From positions 62,001-126,000 of the forward strand of contig NZ_BJDJ01000004.1 in the NCBI RefSeq assembly GCF_005405085.1: a stretch of DNA of 64,000 nucleotides, in the 5' to 3' direction. Each line of letters starts with the position of its first letter. Positions within the stretch are counted from its first letter, which is position 1. Of the stretch, positions 9,232 to 17,134 are shown in pieces. This stretch comes from Lactiplantibacillus daowaiensis. GTDB lineage: Bacteria; Bacillota; Bacilli; Lactobacillales; Lactobacillaceae. Under the pieces are notes generated by a model. The model was given only the letters and a program-made list of their open reading frames with translations, did not search any database and was not told where the DNA came from. The translations under genes and the position numbers were made by a program.

Positions 9232-9522
9232 ATGATTTTAATCGAAAAAATTTACCATCGTGGTCACGATGAAGTTACCACGGTTGACCAAATTGACAGT
9301 TTTCAAACCAATGACGGCTATGTCACTAAAAATTGTGTGCTAGCTCGTGAAATTGGGGCCGACAATGAAAATTGCTTTTATAAAAACACTGAAGGTAAAC
9401 GCAAAAAAGTTGTCGCAACTAAAGCTGACGATGGCCAATGGCATTTAAAGACCATTGGCAGTACCGACACTACCACTGATGGGCTACTACAATTACCACA
9501 CATGGATAACGTTTGGGGATAG
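9232..9522 (+). CDS. Small cytoplasmic protein, possibly DUF3892-like
   Basis: The likely start is ATG 9232, preceded by an AGGGGG ribosome binding site; the longer in-frame ORF from 9178 would add a segment with no such site. The resulting 96-residue protein has an acidic, Gly/Thr-rich sequence (YHRGHDEVTTVDQIDSF, DGYVTKNCVLAREI). The length and the pattern of short strands recall the DUF3892 family, but I am not certain. No membrane segment. It stands alone before a bidirectional terminator shared with the permease. Confidence 0.65.
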   Translation: MILIEKIYHRGHDEVTTVDQIDSFQTNDGYVTKNCVLAREIGADNENCFYKNTEGKRKKVVATKADDGQWHLKTIGSTDTTTDGLLQLPHMDNVWG

Positions 9523-9560
9523 TTGCAGTAGCCAATAAGTTAATACAACAAGGCTTAACA

Positions 9561-9593
9561 AAAAGCTGACGAATTAAATCGTCAGCTTTTTTC
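9561..9593. terminator. Bidirectional terminator
   Basis: AAAAAGCTGACGA / TCGTCAGCTTTTTT forms a stem with A and T runs on both sides, between the convergent small gene and the permease gene. Confidence 0.88.
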
Positions 9594-9594
9594 A

Positions 9595-11031
9595 TTATTT
9601 CTTTTGCTGTTTACCTAAATAAGAATGATGCATGCCATACGTGAAATAAATAACTAAGCCCACAACGAACCAAATCCCCGCATATAGTTTAGCTTGAATA
9701 TCCAGTCCCATGAAAACAAACAAAGCGCCCAAAAATGCTAATGCAGGTAACACAGGATAAAATGGCATTTTAAAGGCTGGTTCTGGAATGTCCTTGCCTT
9801 CGCGGCGCCGAAGTGCGTAAATACCGAGTGAGACAAACATAAATGCAATTAACGTCCCTGCTGAAATCAGTTGGGCTAAAAAGGCAAACGGACAAAATGC
9901 CCCAATCAAGATTGCAACAATTGTCAATACCAATAAAGCGTTGTTTGGCTGATTGTGTTTTAGCTTACCTAGCCAACCCGGTAACATACCGTCACGACCA
10001 AATGAGTAGATCAACCGTGAACCGGCTAAGGTCATCCCAATCAAGGCAGTGAACATGCCGATGACGGCCACGGCCTGAATCACGCTGGCCACCAGTGGAT
10101 GACCGGCATGCCGTAATGCCCAGCCAACGGGTTCGGCATTATTCGCATAAACCGTGTATTTGAACATCCCAACTAAAACTAAAGCCACGGCCACAAACAA
10201 TACCACGGCAATCACTAACGACCCTAAAATCCCACGTGGCATTGTTTTGCCTGGATTTTTTGCTTCAGCTGAATTTGCCGCAATCGAATCAAAGCCGATA
10301 TAAGATAAGAAGATCATTGAGACCCCGGCATAAATACCTTGCCACCCACCAAAAGCACTGCCATCAGCATTAGCATGATACTTCGGAATAAATGGCACAT
10401 AGTTCTGAAGATGAATCGCCGTCGCACCGACCACGATAAACGTTAAAATTGCTAAAACCTTTAACACGACGAGTACATTTTCAACGCGGGATGCTTGGCT
10501 GACCCCGCGTGATAATAGCCACGATACTAATGCAATGACGACGACCGCAATAATATCAACCACACCACCGTCAGTCCCAAACGTATTTGATAAGGCCTTG
10601 GGTAAAGTTAGCCCAATCGGTGCTAATAGACCCCGTAAGTTCGCTGACAACCCGGAGCCCACAAAAGCCAGTGCAATGAAATACTCCGCTAATAAAGCCC
10701 AGCCAGCGATCCAACCAAAAAATTCACCAAACATGACATTGATCCAAGAATAAGCCGAACCTGCAAACGGCATCGACGCGGCCATTTCAGCATAAGCAAA
10801 TGCCACTAATCCGGCAACAATTGCGGCGACAATAAATGAAAAGACCACCGCTGGGCCAGCATGTTCCGCAGCCACGACCCCAGGCAACGTAAAAATCGAC
10901 GTCGACACAATCGTCCCAACACCTAATGCTAGGAAATCTTTGACCGTTAGGACCCGCACTAGGTGTGAATCCTTATCTTCATATATAGATGGATCTTCTT
11001 TTAACGTCAAACGTTTCAACAAACGATGCAT
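9595..11031 (-). CDS. APC-family amino acid permease
   Basis: A 478-residue, twelve-helix transporter of the amino acid-polyamine-organocation superfamily. The first helix shows VGTIVSTSIFTLPG, matching the unwound substrate-binding segment (GxG/SxIF) of this family. The N-terminus VLTVKDFLALGVGTIV resembles the cationic/neutral amino-acid transporter (CAT, YfnA-like) branch. Start is ATG behind GAGGAGG. It is 17 bases downstream of the isoleucine 2-epimerase gene with no terminator between, so the pair is an operon. This makes a branched-chain amino acid, in L or D form, a plausible substrate (inference). Confidence 0.88.
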   Translation of the reverse strand: MHRLLKRLTLKEDPSIYEDKDSHLVRVLTVKDFLALGVGTIVSTSIFTLPGVVAAEHAGPAVVFSFIVAAIVAGLVAFAYAEMAASMPFAGSAYSWINVMFGEFFGWIAGWALLAEYFIALAFVGSGLSANLRGLLAPIGLTLPKALSNTFGTDGGVVDIIAVVVIALVSWLLSRGVSQASRVENVLVVLKVLAILTFIVVGATAIHLQNYVPFIPKYHANADGSAFGGWQGIYAGVSMIFLSYIGFDSIAANSAEAKNPGKTMPRGILGSLVIAVVLFVAVALVLVGMFKYTVYANNAEPVGWALRHAGHPLVASVIQAVAVIGMFTALIGMTLAGSRLIYSFGRDGMLPGWLGKLKHNQPNNALLVLTIVAILIGAFCPFAFLAQLISAGTLIAFMFVSLGIYALRRREGKDIPEPAFKMPFYPVLPALAFLGALFVFMGLDIQAKLYAGIWFVVGLVIYFTYGMHHSYLGKQQKK

Positions 11032-11048
11032 TCAGTTTCCTCCTCTAA

Positions 11049-12398
11049 TTACCAGCCAATCTTACCCGCTGGTCGGTGAACTTGCCCATTTTCAGCAGCC
11101 GTTAATGCATGGTCTAACACTAGTAAAGCACGGTCGAGTTGTGGCCGTGTAATCACTAATGGTGGCTGAAAACGTAAAATATTCCCTTTTAATGTGATGA
11201 TCACGACCCCGTGTTGAAAGGCATCATAGATAACATCACTCGCAAATTCTGGATCCGGCGTTTTAGAAACTGGATCTTGAACCAATTCAATGCCACCATC
11301 TAATCCATACATTCGCACATCGCCAATTTTAGGGTGCCGCTGTTGCATATCTAAGAACCGTTTTTCAGCATAGGCCCCATCAACTAACGATTTCTCTAAT
11401 AAATGTTCCGCTTCAAGCGCATCTAGTGTCGCTAACGACGCCGCACAACAAACCGGATTTGCACCCGTCGTAAAGACATGTGCTGGGGCCGCTAAGCTTT
11501 CCATCACGGCCCGGCGACCAATCACCGCACTTAATGGCATTCCTGATGCTAACGACTTCCCGACTGACATCAAGTCTGGACGGACATTTGGGAAGCGTTC
11601 GATACTCCACATTTTACCGGTCCGTCCCATGCCTTGATTAACCTCATCGACGGCAAACAAAATGCCGTGTTGCTGGCAAAATTGATAAACCAGTTGTATG
11701 TACTCCGTGGGTGCTTTGTGAATGCCACCATCACCTTGAATCGGCTCAATCAGCACACAAGCGGTTTCCTCAACTGGCAAGTATGAGTCAAATGGCGCCT
11801 TAAATGCTGCAAACGCACGCATCACCACATCATGTTCGTCCTCACCAGGTAGCCGCCGATATAAGTCTGGATATGGCACATGGACGACACCAGGTAATAA
11901 CGGTGCCATCTTTCTGGTCATGTTAAGACTGACACCCGATAACGTCATCGACCCATAAGTTGATCCATGATACGCGTCCATATAAGACACAATGTATTGA
12001 CGTCCGGTATAAGCGCGCGCAAATTTAATGATGGCATCGTTGGCATCTGAACCAGAATTACCAAAGGCGACTTCATTGTTATCACCAGGGGCTAATTTTG
12101 CCAGACGTTCCGCCAATTGCTGTTCCGGTTGATGATGAAAGTAAGCCGGCGTGTAATGAATCAACCTGGCTGCTTGGGTTTGAATCGCATCGACCACCCG
12201 AGCATTCGTATGCCCAACGTTGATTGCTGAAGCACTGGCTAATAAATCGATATAATCATGACCTTCAACATCCGTTAAGATGGCACCATGGGCATGATCG
12301 ATAACCAAATCATAATAATTAATGCGTGCCGCAGTGGCTAAATAATTATTTTCACGTGTGACTAATTCATGCGCATTTAAGTGAGCTTCAGCTGCCAT
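11049..12398 (-). CDS. Isoleucine 2-epimerase (branched-chain amino-acid racemase), class III aminotransferase fold
   Basis: The 449-residue PLP enzyme is very like the characterised L. buchneri isoleucine 2-epimerase along its whole length, from memory of that sequence. Shared segments include INYYDLVIDHAHGA, DLLASASAINVGHT, FARAYTGRQYIVSYM and GNILRFQPPLVI, and the C-terminus ends GKIGW. The PLP lysine is Lys281 in MSVGKSLASGMP and the PLP-binding Asp251 is in FAVDEVNQG. The known enzyme interconverts L-Ile and D-allo-Ile and racemises Leu and Val. Generic annotation would call it a 4-aminobutyrate aminotransferase. It starts with ATG behind GGGGAGG and is followed by an amino-acid permease. 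Confidence 0.88.
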   Translation of the reverse strand: MAAEAHLNAHELVTRENNYLATAARINYYDLVIDHAHGAILTDVEGHDYIDLLASASAINVGHTNARVVDAIQTQAARLIHYTPAYFHHQPEQQLAERLAKLAPGDNNEVAFGNSGSDANDAIIKFARAYTGRQYIVSYMDAYHGSTYGSMTLSGVSLNMTRKMAPLLPGVVHVPYPDLYRRLPGEDEHDVVMRAFAAFKAPFDSYLPVEETACVLIEPIQGDGGIHKAPTEYIQLVYQFCQQHGILFAVDEVNQGMGRTGKMWSIERFPNVRPDLMSVGKSLASGMPLSAVIGRRAVMESLAAPAHVFTTGANPVCCAASLATLDALEAEHLLEKSLVDGAYAEKRFLDMQQRHPKIGDVRMYGLDGGIELVQDPVSKTPDPEFASDVIYDAFQHGVVIITLKGNILRFQPPLVITRPQLDRALLVLDHALTAAENGQVHRPAGKIGW

Positions 12399-12719
12399 TG
12401 CGATGACCTCCCCTAATAAATAAAAGTGATTATATTCTAATTTATTTTTAATCTATTTGCAAATTTATTTTTATAATCCATTTAATAAAGCTTTAAAACC
12501 AGCCATTTTATTGCTATATCGTTATTTGTATTATTAAATATAAATCTTAATAATTAAAAATCATTACTTAATTATCCTAATCTCTTTTTGAATAAACAAA
12601 TTATCTATAGCGATGCCTTTAAGAATATTATAAAATATTAATATATTGATAATTTTAGTCATTAGGGGACGTGGCTGAAATTGTGATAACTATTTCGCAC
12701 TTATTTTTGGAGGAAAATA
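12399..12719. other. AT-rich intergenic region between divergent genes
   Basis: A 321-base, very AT-rich stretch separates the epimerase operon (minus) from the lipoprotein gene (plus). It must hold promoters for both, but the many TATAAT-like words prevent a confident choice. No ORF or RNA gene was recognised. It also marks the left edge of the accessory island. Confidence 0.6.
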
Positions 12720-13499
12720 ATGAAACCTATATTTAGAAAGACTATTTTAAGTCTTGCTGTTGCGCTTATGAGTGGTACTCTTGTTGGCTGCGGTACTACG
12801 ACCAATACTGCTAGTAGTACCTCTCACGCTAAGACGTCAAAAGTTGCTAAACAATCATCTAAAGTGAGTAACGCCAAATTAGATGTTGATGCACTTTTCA
12901 CTTCTGACTCGCACAAAAAGCTAATCAGTAATTTACAAAAAACGGATATTTTGGCAGTCAGAAAAGAAGTTAATGCCTTACCATCGTCAGCTACAAAAAC
13001 AACCCTTTTAGATAACGTCAAACACGCACTACGCTTACTACCACAGCAACAGGCAGCTGAAAAATCAGCCGCCATTGCGTCATCAAAAAAAGCTGCTGCC
13101 ATTAGTGAGTCAAAGGCCAGTTCCGAAAAGATTGCAAATTCTGAGTCAAAAGCAGCCTCGATTTCAGAATCACAACAAGCCGTTGCAGAAAGTAATTCTA
13201 AATCAGCTTCTAGAGCAGTAGCCAAAAGTGCCTCAATAGCCGCATCAAGCTCCCGAAAGGCAGCCTCTCAGGTTGCAACTAGCCAGAAAGCAGCCGCCAC
13301 CAATACAACCACCGCTACGTCAAAAGATAGTAATGGACAAATTTATACGAAAAACCAAGGCAAGATTGTCGGTAATGTCAACTCACATATTTATCACGTT
13401 CCCGGTCAAGCTGGTTACCATATGAATGCGTCTAATGCCGTTTATTTTAATACTGAAGCGGAAGCACAGGCACAAGGCTATCGTAAATCGTTAAGATAA
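12720..13499 (+). CDS. Ser/Ala-rich lipoprotein with C-terminal sunset domain
   Basis: A secreted lipoprotein of 259 residues. The signal peptide ends in the lipobox LVGC with Cys24 as the lipid attachment site. A Ser/Ala/Lys-rich stretch (about residues 100-205, repeats of ESKAAS and SASIAASS) probably forms a long helix or wall-spanning linker. The C-terminal about 45 residues, with GNVNSHIYHVPGQAGY, YFNTEAEAQAQGYR, match the sunset domain seen at the end of many lactobacillar secreted proteins and nucleases. A TTTGGAGG ribosome binding site precedes ATG 12720. It is followed after 38 bases by another small secreted protein. Confidence 0.82.
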   Translation: MKPIFRKTILSLAVALMSGTLVGCGTTTNTASSTSHAKTSKVAKQSSKVSNAKLDVDALFTSDSHKKLISNLQKTDILAVRKEVNALPSSATKTTLLDNVKHALRLLPQQQAAEKSAAIASSKKAAAISESKASSEKIANSESKAASISESQQAVAESNSKSASRAVAKSASIAASSSRKAASQVATSQKAAATNTTTATSKDSNGQIYTKNQGKIVGNVNSHIYHVPGQAGYHMNASNAVYFNTEAEAQAQGYRKSLR

Positions 13500-13537
13500 T
13501 CACCTAACACTATAAAAACTATTTGAGGTAAATATTT

Positions 13538-13780
13538 ATGACAAAACTTAAACGTATCGCACTAACAATGATGGTTGTTTTTACTTTCGGTGGTGGCCTA
13601 ACTGCATTGCCACCAGAAACTGTTCAAGCACGAACAACTTATGTTTGGATTGCACCTAAGTATGGCAAAAAATATCACTATAACCGTAGCTGTCGTGGTT
13701 TAAACCATGCCAGTCGTACAAAACGTGTCAAGCTATCTTGGGCTAAACGTCATTATTACAAATTATGTAAATGGGGCTAA
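13538..13780 (+). CDS. Small secreted Cys/His-rich protein
   Basis: An 80-residue precursor with a signal peptide (about residues 1-32, cleavage near VQARTT). The mature part of about 48 residues reads VWIAPKYGKKYHYNR, then SCRGL, and ends YKLCKWG. The H...C...C arrangement is like the small Ada-type putative metal-binding module found at the C-terminus of secreted nucleases and wall proteins. Here it is almost the whole mature protein. A GAGGTAA ribosome binding site precedes the ATG, and a terminator follows. It is probably cotranscribed with the upstream lipoprotein. The function is unknown. Confidence 0.75.
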   Translation: MTKLKRIALTMMVVFTFGGGLTALPPETVQARTTYVWIAPKYGKKYHYNRSCRGLNHASRTKRVKLSWAKRHYYKLCKWG

Positions 13781-13783
13781 TAC

Positions 13784-13819
13784 AAAAACGTCGGTCAGAC
13801 TACTAGACCGGCGTTTTGT
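13784..13819 (+). terminator. Terminator after the two small secreted protein genes
   Basis: AAAACGTCGGTC / GACCGGCGTTTT forms a stem with a nine-base loop directly after the 13780 stop codon. Confidence 0.85.
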
Positions 13820-13901
13820 ATTTACCAATTAATTACATCATCTTTACAACGTACCTAACTAGCTTGTGTTAAACTTAATACACTCAATTTAACTTTAGGA
13901 C

Positions 13902-14615
13902 GTGGAAAATGTGAAAAAATGGGGACTTGTCCTTATATTAAGTTTACTATTCAGTCTAGCCCCACTAACCGCCTATGCCCGTGCTGGTGGCAGTACCGGG
14001 GGTGGCGGCGGATCAACTGGCGGTGGTGGTACAAGTACCGGGGGTAATTCTAGCCACTATCATGACGATGACGATTATTATCATCATCGTTACACACGTA
14101 GTAACCCTTATATGGATATCATTATTTTCGGTAGCTTTGGCATGCTTATTTTTGTGCCAAAAATTCGCCGTGGACTGCAAAAGCAACAGGTCAACCGTGT
14201 TCATCCTCAAAACACCATGCCAATGCCTGCAGATTTACAAGCTGAATTCGAACCGTTCTTTTATCAAGTTGAAACAGCTTGGACTCATAATGATCAAGCA
14301 ACTTTGCAACAGCTAATGGTACCCCGCTACTTTAAAAAGCAGCGTAAAATTTTAGATGGTTATACCAAGAAGCATAAGATCGACCAATTAGAGGGGCTTG
14401 TGATCATTGAGTTAGCTCAAGTCTTAACTGATTCTCCAAGCCGACTACAGGTAGTTGTTACTGCGCAGGCACGTGATTATTTTCAATATGACAATCAGTC
14501 GGCTGCCTATAATCAGAATATTTATGAGCAAGCTTATATTGAGCGATTCACCGAAGTTTGGGAATTATCACGCCAAGCAGATCATCGATTAGTTTTAAAA
14601 CAAATTCGTCAGTAA
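13902..14615 (+). CDS. Membrane protein with Gly-rich, His/Asp-rich and TIM44-like regions
   Basis: The 237-residue protein has a signal peptide (cleavage near AYARAGG) and a glycine-rich stretch of GGGGSTGG type (about 30-48). A cluster of His, Asp and Tyr follows (about 52-66), then one membrane helix (about 72-88) and a cytoplasmic TIM44-like domain (about 110-237, with FFYQVETAW and DQATLQQLMVPRYF). This layout is common in lactobacilli, where its role is unknown. The His/Asp cluster could bind a metal. The start is GTG 13902 or GTG 13911; neither has a strong ribosome binding site. Confidence 0.75.
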   Translation: MENVKKWGLVLILSLLFSLAPLTAYARAGGSTGGGGGSTGGGGTSTGGNSSHYHDDDDYYHHRYTRSNPYMDIIIFGSFGMLIFVPKIRRGLQKQQVNRVHPQNTMPMPADLQAEFEPFFYQVETAWTHNDQATLQQLMVPRYFKKQRKILDGYTKKHKIDQLEGLVIIELAQVLTDSPSRLQVVVTAQARDYFQYDNQSAAYNQNIYEQAYIERFTEVWELSRQADHRLVLKQIRQ

Positions 14616-14728
14616 CCGTTAATTGGTAACTACAATTAAGTTTGAATCAACGTAAATCAATGTTACGATAAAGACACCAATGCTAACGACGGGAAATTGG
14701 CATTAATGATTACTTTGGAGTGAAGATT

Positions 14729-15322
14729 ATGACAGAAAGATTTTGTACCAACTGTGGGCAAAAACTAGCCGACAATGCGCAATTTTGCCCGAATTGCGGC
14801 GTTGCACAACCCACCGCATCACAAGACTCAACCAGTACTGATCAGCATACTGCGGGTACCGATCATAATGATGATTCAAGATCAACTGATGATCATCAAG
14901 CTACAAGTACACAATTTGTTCGCGATGTGCCCTATAACGAAAATGATCACCCTAATTTGTTTGCTTCAACTGGTTTATTTTTCAAAGACTGCTTAAACAT
15001 TCAAAAGCGCTTAGGCCGTGCGGATTATTGGTGGGCTTGGCTCGGATTAACAATTTTAACTATCCTACTCACAATTGCATACGGGATGTTCTTTGCCAGC
15101 ACATTTTTATATAGCGATATTAGTTTTACTAGTTTAGTTTTGCCATTATTTTATTGGTTATTCACCCTAGTCGCTGGCTTTACCGCTCAAGTCCGCCGGT
15201 TACATGATCTTGGTTACAGTGGCGCTTTTTGGCTCATTAACTTTGTGCCAGTTGTTGGTAATTTGGCTGTCTTGATTATGCTTTGCCAACCTTCACGACA
15301 AGCTGGTAATCGTTATATTTAA
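14729..15322 (+). CDS. Zinc-ribbon DUF805 membrane protein
   Basis: The likely start is ATG 14729, eight bases after TTTGGAG; an upstream in-frame GTG at 14720 overlaps that site. The 197-residue protein begins with a four-cysteine zinc ribbon (FCTNCGQKL, FCPNCGVAQP), followed by a polar, Asp/Thr/Ser-rich linker. A DUF805 membrane domain follows with about four helices and the motifs RLGRADYWWAW and VRRLHDLGYSG. The family function is unknown. It is probably transcribed alone and ends in a terminator. Confidence 0.83.
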   Translation: MTERFCTNCGQKLADNAQFCPNCGVAQPTASQDSTSTDQHTAGTDHNDDSRSTDDHQATSTQFVRDVPYNENDHPNLFASTGLFFKDCLNIQKRLGRADYWWAWLGLTILTILLTIAYGMFFASTFLYSDISFTSLVLPLFYWLFTLVAGFTAQVRRLHDLGYSGAFWLINFVPVVGNLAVLIMLCQPSRQAGNRYI

Positions 15323-15391
15323 TGAACTTATGGATATTGCGCTTGTGCTATACCGTTAATAGCTAAACCATATTTACATTGGCTTAGCTAT

Positions 15392-15437
15392 GGAATGACT
15401 AGATTTTCAACACAATACTGAGAACTAGTCATTTTTT
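15392..15437 (+). terminator. Terminator after the DUF805 gene
   Basis: AATGACTAG / CTAGTCATT, with a loop of about 21 bases and a T run, lies after the DUF805 gene. Confidence 0.65.
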
Positions 15438-15491
15438 GTAATTAATTTTTTATACTTGCCTTAAAAAATGAGTAGTTTAAATTCAGAGTAA

Positions 15492-15809
15492 AATAAAATT
15501 GAGTATTATCATTACTTAATTGAGAAAGATGAACATAGTATCGATAAAAAACTAGCAGATACGATGAATGACCTTTGTTCCCAGAACTTCATCCTCTTTC
15601 TTACAAAATAGCGAGGAATAGCCAAAACTGGTTATATTGAATGGTTGATTGAAGAAGATGTCGACCGTTCAATAAATAAGTTTGGGACTTGCGACATCAT
15701 AAAGGAGTTAATACGCAGTTTTTTGCGGTCAACACGAATAGCCCACTGTCAGATCACAACGAAAACGAAGCTAATAATTCATGCTAGCTATGCTACGGGA
15801 CTAGTATAG
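15492..15809 (+). pseudogene. Possible degraded ORF at the left edge of the element
   Basis: The gap 15438-15898 has no intact gene. One plus-strand frame from 15492 to 15809 is interrupted only by TAG at 15609-15611. Its translation looks protein-like on both sides (EYYHYLIEKDEHSIDKKLAD, then GYIEWLIEEDVDRSINKFG). There is no start codon with a ribosome binding site. I did not recognise the family; it may also be chance. Confidence 0.3.
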
Positions 15810-15898
15810 TTGGAGTAAACAAGAAGACGTGCTAAATTTTCTAGACTTCTTTAAGTTGCCACATGAATTGGCTTCTTTACTTTAGAGGGGGAATAACT

Positions 15899-16495
15899 TT
15901 GAAATTCGGTTATCGTACACCAAGCTTCAAGAAATCGTTCAGTGCTAGGACAACGGGACGTTATAAACGTGCTGCTAAACGGGCAATCAACCCCTACTAC
16001 GGACGTAAAGGTGCCGGATGGATCAACAATCCCAGAAAAGCCACTTATAATAAAATATATAATAAGACAACGAAGTCAATATTTGATACTTCAGTACCGT
16101 CTCAATCTCACGATAATATATCACCTAATCCTAAAGAAATTAAAGATTTCGTCTCTCAGGTTTCGACCGACCAGCAATCACCTAGTGAAGAACTACCCAG
16201 CGAGGATAACATCGAGGGATATTATGATGACTTTGGAAATTTTCGCAAATACACTCATGACGAATATGGAAAGTTTGATGAGCGAAACAAAACAATCAAT
16301 CACACAATAAAAAAGACAGTAGATATTGATAATGATGCAAATAGGAAAGTGAAACCAAAGATTCCTAATCGCTTAACCATTTTTCTATGGATAATTGGCA
16401 TAATATTTATAATTTGTATGTTTATCTTTGCAACAACTTTCACTTTAGGAATTATTTTTATAGCTTTTATTGTTTATCAACTTACAAGCAAATAG
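15899..16495 (+). CDS. Phage-type basic protein with C-terminal membrane segment
   Basis: The likely start is TTG 15899, seven bases after GAGGGGG; a longer ORF from ATG 15863 includes this site. The 198-residue protein opens with a strongly basic domain (FGYRTPSFKKSFSARTTG, AKRAINPYYGRKGAGWINNP) that I recognise from lysogeny regions of Lactobacillus and Streptococcus prophages. A polar acidic middle and a C-terminal hydrophobic stretch follow (about residues 160-193, two short helices). Function unknown. It marks the surrounding segment as phage-derived. Confidence 0.72.
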   Translation: MKFGYRTPSFKKSFSARTTGRYKRAAKRAINPYYGRKGAGWINNPRKATYNKIYNKTTKSIFDTSVPSQSHDNISPNPKEIKDFVSQVSTDQQSPSEELPSEDNIEGYYDDFGNFRKYTHDEYGKFDERNKTINHTIKKTVDIDNDANRKVKPKIPNRLTIFLWIIGIIFIICMFIFATTFTLGIIFIAFIVYQLTSK

Positions 16496-16545
16496 TTATC
16501 AAGCATTTTTTGTATTTTGCACATAATCTGGGGCGAGCTTTTAAT

Positions 16546-17112
16546 ATGAAATTTGATTATGCAGACAGACGAGCACAATCAGCTTATATAGATGAATTAC
16601 TAAAAGTGATGAATGCAATTGGTATTGATGACAAGGATGTAATGATTGGATTAAAGGGTGCCTACAAGGAATATTTAATCACAACCGGTGATGAAGTCAT
16701 CATCGCAAAGACTGGTTATATGACCGGACACACATGCGGTTATAACGTGTTCCGTATGACCTATCAAAATATCACCAGTGTGACGGTTAACTTCCATCTA
16801 CGTATTGGTTACTTTGAAGTGTCAGGTGGCGGTGTGCAAAGCTCGCCTAAGAGTTACTGAGCACAAGATGAAGCCAGTGCCACTAAGACACCTAACACAA
16901 TTGCACTGAGCGACAAGTACTTGAAGGAAGCGTTCACTGACGCAGTTAACATCATTAATAAGTACGTCGCCCTCTCCCACCAGCAAGACGATCAACCAGT
17001 GGTAACTACTGACCCGGTTGAGGAGATTCGCAAATACAAACAGCTAGCTGACGACGGGATTATTAGCAATGAGGTGTTTGAAGCTAAGAAGAATCAGCTA
17101 TTGGGGTTATAA
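16546..17112 (+). pseudogene. PH-like/SHOCT-domain protein gene interrupted by a TGA stop
   Basis: One reading frame from ATG 16546 to 17112 is broken only by TGA at 16858-16860. The first part (104 codons) includes a PH-like domain (DEVIIAKTGYMTGHTCGYNV, FRMTYQNITSVTV, IGYFEVSGGG). The part after the stop ends in a SHOCT domain (DPVEEIRKYKQLADDGIIS, FEAKKNQLLGL). Intact relatives read through this point with a tryptophan, so a TGG to TGA change is the simplest explanation. Such proteins are frequent in phage and plasmid regions of lactobacilli. Truncated protein may still be made, but it lacks the SHOCT helix pair. Confidence 0.8.
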
Positions 17113-17134
17113 CTATTAATTTGGAGGAATTACA

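Noticed and set aside
12824-13225. 133-codon ORF antisense to the Ser/Ala-rich lipoprotein
   Set aside because: Shadow of the repetitive coding sequence on the plus strand; no initiation signal.
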